64,000 nucleotides of DNA from Ruficoccus sp. ZRK36. GTDB lineage: Bacteria > Verrucomicrobiota > Verrucomicrobiia > Opitutales > Cerasicoccaceae. The stretch lies in the NCBI RefSeq assembly GCF_019603315.1, contig NZ_CP080649.1, forward strand, positions 759,501 through 823,500. The letters are read 5' to 3'. The notes under the pieces are model-generated. The model was not told where the DNA came from and did not search any database. It saw nothing but the letters and a program-made list of their open reading frames with translations. The first letter of the stretch is position 1; each line of letters begins with the position of its first letter. The translations under genes were made by a program, and so were the position numbers. This document shows positions 60,828 through 64,000 of the stretch, one piece after another.

Positions 60828-63209
60828 TCAGTTCGGTTCAGGTAGACCTTGGTAGAGCACGATATCATCCACGTCAATCCAGTCTCCCGGCGCCTGGTTC
60901 ATAATAATAAATCCGACCTGCACACGTGGGATGTTCTGCCCGGCATGCGCCTTTACCGTAAGCGGCAGCCAATCGTGCTCTCCCAGTGACAAGGCATCGA
61001 TATTCCACGCGTTGTACATCTTACCGTCTGCATCCAGCAGCGCCAGCTGCAGGAAAACCTGAGTCTCCCCACTTACCCGTCCGCGCACCCAGGCACGCAG
61101 ATACAGATCTGTGCCCGGCGTCACCTCCAGCTCAGTGAGCATGCGATAGTAAGAGCCGCCCTCGATCCGCAGCCCCTCACCCGTCGCATAGGCGGAGCCC
61201 GAAGCCTGCTCGATCCGTAAATCCTGCGTATGGCGCATGTTCAGCATCCACTTACGCTCCCCCTGATTTTCCAGGGTATAGCCAGGATAAGTAGATGCAA
61301 CAATCCGCCCATCCGGGACCATCAAACTCTCGAAATCTTCATCAAGGATTTTAGTGGCCCCCTCCGGGGGCGCTGCTCCCCGGTCGGTGGGATCGCTGTA
61401 GAGCAGAAAATACAGGCCCATGCTGCGCTTCCATTTGTCTTTGATCACGGCATTAAGGGGCTCAAAGCCCTTCTCAAACGCAGCCTTTTCGCCCGGGGAC
61501 ACATGGGCCTGAGCGGCCAGCGTTTTCCACTGTTCATAGCGCTCAGAGGCAACCTCTGCCACCCTGAAGCTCGCGGAGACCCGCTCGATCCTGCGGCGCA
61601 CTAAATCGCTTTCGGCCATGCTCATGGCCTCGTCCAGGCAAGCCCGCATCCGCTTGCACAACTCAGGCGGGAACAGCTCCGCCTGCGAAGGCGAGGTGAA
61701 GTACTTGATCCAGCTGCCCGGCGGCGGCTGGTCCATCCAGGCCTGCTCGCACAGATCGAAAAAACGTCGCATCGGTACGGCAGAGGCCTTGTAGCAGCGC
61801 TGGAAAAACTCCTCCTGAAGCCGCTCGGGGTCCTGATCGACATCCCAAAGCAGCTGCGCCGCGAGCCAGTACTTGGGGTCATCGATCCCCGGATTGGCGA
61901 TGCCCTCGGCGAAAAAGCCCCGCCCGTCATGCGCATGCAGATACTTAATCGATTCGGCAATCAACGTCGGATAGTATCGCGGGATAAAGAAGGGGATGCC
62001 CTCGTAGTAGTCCCAGGTGCCAATCATGTTGAGCCCCATACGGCTCCAGCGCCGGATCAACGCCTCATCCTCGCTGCGGTAATTCGGGTCAAACCATTGG
62101 GCCCGGTCCGAGGTCAGCCAGGGAATGATCTGTGGGTGGAGCTCGATATCCGGCACCTCCTCGGCGTAATAGTAGGCCAACTGGCTCAGAGACTTATCCG
62201 CAAAACGGTCGCCAAACTCTTCATCCTCAAAAAGCCGCACGGCGACAGCGTTCGTGAACCCGAAAACCAGATCACTGTAGTTGGGGCGATTACGAAAGTA
62301 GGTGAAGGGCTCGACCACAACGCGCGTCTGCTCCGTCTCGTCAAAGCTGACGCTATCGGTGATCCCGAGCGATACGCCCGGGTCATCGGGGTGCCCTTCC
62401 CAGTGCGCCCGCACCCGATCCGCGATGTACTCCCTGTAACCAGTCGAGACGAGATTGGGCTGAACGCCCGTACTCGTCACCCGCGTTTGTTTTTTACCCC
62501 GTGCATAGGATTGCCATTCAGGATGCGCGGCGAAAACCTCCGGCTCGGTCAATTTGTGGAGGTTGTGGTTGATCTGGAAACGATTGTTCAGACCGTTCAG
62601 CAACCGCCAGCTCTTGTATGGCTCCCCATGATCGTGCCCCAACCTCCGATGAATAAACGAAGGCTCGATCACGCCCCGATCGCGGGGCAGCAGGGGGGGC
62701 TCGACCGTGGGCAGATCGAGACCATCCTCACCCGGGAAAAGCCACTGAACACCATAGTGCTCCCTCAGCAGCCAGGCGGAGCCATAATAGGTCCCCAAAG
62801 GACTCGCACCCACAACGGCAATCCACTCCGGCTCATGCATACGAGGTCGGCGCGCTACGCGAAAAGGCGTCCGCCGCGGTCCTACTCGCGGCTGCCAGAT
62901 ACGCGGACCGATCAGGGCAAAACCATCCGGGTCCACACCCTCCAGGCCGCATGTCTCAATCCCCTCCGGAGGCTGCCCCAGGTAAATTTTCAGGCCGCCA
63001 TCTGGTGCCTCATCACGAGACACACGCTCGATCTTGCCTGGATAGATTTTTTCCAGCGTATCGGCCATCAATGCTGCCGCATCACTCTCCCACTCCTCGG
63101 GCGCTGAAGCCTCAACAATAACCAGCGACGGTGATGCCTGCGCTGCTTCAGTAGCGGACAACCACGAAGCAGATAAGAGCAACAGACAAGACAGGGATCG
63201 AAAACGCAT
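60828..63209 (-). CDS. DUF4838 domain-containing secreted protein
   Basis: The 793-residue product has a signal peptide (MRFRSLSCLLLLSASWLSA, cleavage near ATEA). Next comes an alpha-glucuronidase-like N-terminal region (DTLEKIYPGKIERV, then GSAWLLREHYGVQWLFPGED), a central DUF4838 domain and a C-terminal beta-sandwich, probably carbohydrate-binding (RAWVRGRVSGETQVFLQL). The N-terminal pattern 'GT-x-YG-x-x-x-L-x-E-x-x-G-V-x-W' is shared with polysaccharide-active proteins. Enzymatic activity is unknown. ATG at 63209 is chosen; 63272 would precede the signal peptide by 21 residues. Confidence 0.8.
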   Translation of the reverse strand: MRFRSLSCLLLLSASWLSATEAAQASPSLVIVEASAPEEWESDAAALMADTLEKIYPGKIERVSRDEAPDGGLKIYLGQPPEGIETCGLEGVDPDGFALIGPRIWQPRVGPRRTPFRVARRPRMHEPEWIAVVGASPLGTYYGSAWLLREHYGVQWLFPGEDGLDLPTVEPPLLPRDRGVIEPSFIHRRLGHDHGEPYKSWRLLNGLNNRFQINHNLHKLTEPEVFAAHPEWQSYARGKKQTRVTSTGVQPNLVSTGYREYIADRVRAHWEGHPDDPGVSLGITDSVSFDETEQTRVVVEPFTYFRNRPNYSDLVFGFTNAVAVRLFEDEEFGDRFADKSLSQLAYYYAEEVPDIELHPQIIPWLTSDRAQWFDPNYRSEDEALIRRWSRMGLNMIGTWDYYEGIPFFIPRYYPTLIAESIKYLHAHDGRGFFAEGIANPGIDDPKYWLAAQLLWDVDQDPERLQEEFFQRCYKASAVPMRRFFDLCEQAWMDQPPPGSWIKYFTSPSQAELFPPELCKRMRACLDEAMSMAESDLVRRRIERVSASFRVAEVASERYEQWKTLAAQAHVSPGEKAAFEKGFEPLNAVIKDKWKRSMGLYFLLYSDPTDRGAAPPEGATKILDEDFESLMVPDGRIVASTYPGYTLENQGERKWMLNMRHTQDLRIEQASGSAYATGEGLRIEGGSYYRMLTELEVTPGTDLYLRAWVRGRVSGETQVFLQLALLDADGKMYNAWNIDALSLGEHDWLPLTVKAHAGQNIPRVQVGFIIMNQAPGDWIDVDDIVLYQGLPEPN

Positions 63210-63268
63210 AATATTGAGCCGGGCGGAGAAGGCTGCGCTGAAAGACTTCCCCAACATACCCCAATGCG

Positions 63269-64000
63269 TCAACTCAGCAAGTCATGCATACGCAGAATGC
63301 CACTGACCAGCCCCGCCTCGTCTACCACAGGGACCACGTATATCTTGTGACGTTCCATCAGGTCCATGATTTCCCCCACTGCCGTCTGGGGCAGCACGGT
63401 CTTGGGGCCGGCCGTCATCAGGCGATCTGCCCGGGCAGGGCCGACTCCTCCCGGCAGCATGGCGCGCCGGATGTCTCCGTCCGTGATAATCCCCAGCAGG
63501 TGCCCTTCCGCATCCGCGACAAAGACGGCTCCCAGATTTGGGCGGTTCATCTCGGCAATCAGTCCCTCAAAGTCGACGTCTGGTCCGACCACAGGCACGG
63601 AATCGCCCGTCAACATGACATCGGCTGCAGTGAGTAGAAGCCGGCGCCCCAGCGTACCGCCGGGGTGAAAGAGTGCGAACTGCTCAGGCTGAAAATGACG
63701 GGCATTCATCATCGCGACCGCCAGCGCATCCCCGATCACCAGAGCGACCATCGCGCTGGTCATCGGAGCCAGATTCAGCGGGCAGGCCTCACGCTCGATG
63801 GACGCATCCAGCACCACATCGCAACGCTCGGCCAAGCGCGTATTCGTCTTGCCGAAAATCCCCAGCACCTTCGCTCCGATACGCTTGATCGAGGGCAGCA
63901 TCTTGACCATCTCGACCGTCTCGGCGCTGTTGGAGATCATCAATACGATATCGCCCGGAGAAACCACTCCCAAGTCCCCATGGAGAGCCTCGCCTGCATT
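63269..64000 (-). CDS. kdsD: Arabinose-5-phosphate isomerase (KdsD), N-terminus outside the window
   Basis: KdsD interconverts ribulose-5-phosphate and arabinose-5-phosphate for KDO synthesis. The 243 residues seen start mid-domain with NAGEALHGDLGVVSPGD, inside the SIS domain (MISNSAETVEMV follows). Two CBS domains come next: ITDGDIRRAMLPGG in the first, and the C-terminal VVDEAGLVSGILRMHDLL in the second. About 85 N-terminal residues lie beyond 64000. The HGDLG and HPGGTLGRR segments are KdsD-specific. It follows the DUF4838 gene's start by 59 bases and is probably in the same strand unit. Confidence 0.92.
   Translation of the reverse strand, partial: NAGEALHGDLGVVSPGDIVLMISNSAETVEMVKMLPSIKRIGAKVLGIFGKTNTRLAERCDVVLDASIEREACPLNLAPMTSAMVALVIGDALAVAMMNARHFQPEQFALFHPGGTLGRRLLLTAADVMLTGDSVPVVGPDVDFEGLIAEMNRPNLGAVFVADAEGHLLGIITDGDIRRAMLPGGVGPARADRLMTAGPKTVLPQTAVGEIMDLMERHKIYVVPVVDEAGLVSGILRMHDLLS

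Overview
The window is a GC-rich bacterial chromosome segment that most likely comes from a Verrucomicrobiota member of the Opitutae/Puniceicoccales type. The strongest evidence is a five-gene cluster (28398-35608) matching the Akkermansia Amuc_1098 to Amuc_1102 pilus-like locus. A PEP-CTERM protein, an EpsI-type exosortase partner, a sulfatase and a DUF4838 protein agree with this. The species is not identifiable from sequence reading alone.

Layout. 1-7247: the end of a CBS/CNNM protein, lgt, a methyltransferase, a universal stress protein, glgC and glmS. 7236-14494: an AT-rich integrated element lying exactly at the glmS stop codon. It is bounded by a 13-bp direct repeat (attL/attR) with 13-bp inverted repeats just inside. 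It carries an HUH endonuclease, an XRE regulator next to a perfect 24-bp palindrome, two surface or secreted proteins, a RloC-like anticodon nuclease (ABC ATPase, zinc hook and R-E-H triad), and overlapping tyrosine and large serine recombinase genes. One more foreign-looking gene (14628-14990) lies just outside. 15119-28316: trpE, a sigma-70 factor, a sulfatase, rpsA, aguA/aguB (agmatine to putrescine), hisG, a response regulator, a PEP-CTERM protein and a 5'-3' exonuclease. 28398-35608: the pilus cluster. 35743-46620: a Nudix hydrolase, a pyruvate dehydrogenase operon (E1 alpha, E1 beta, E2), a three-gene histidine kinase cluster, a small lipoprotein and ppnP. 46903-51376: a phosphohexomutase, a UDP-sugar pyrophosphorylase, a STAS-like protein and an FtsB-like protein. 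51561-64000: an ExeA/GspB-like operon and envelope-glycan genes (PglF-, WecA/MraY-, PglE- and PglC-like, KdsD) mixed with EpsI, Tag and a DUF4838 protein.

Working together. glmS, pgm and the UDP-sugar pyrophosphorylase can supply nucleotide sugars. The PglF/PglE/PglC-like trio would make and attach a bacillosamine-type amino sugar to a lipid carrier. glgC draws glucose-1-phosphate toward glycogen. The pilus cluster, the ExeA/GspB pair and the exosortase components point to a heavily decorated envelope.

Two kinds of unusual structure stand out. The first is the glmS-targeting defence element with paired recombinases. The second is a family of mosaic repeats made of short perfect hairpins, often with three-base loops. 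They abut or overlap the stop codons of rpsA, hisG and aguA, form a 251-bp block after ppnP, and in one case are translated in frame inside aguA. Coordinates and residues were read by eye, and no database search was run.
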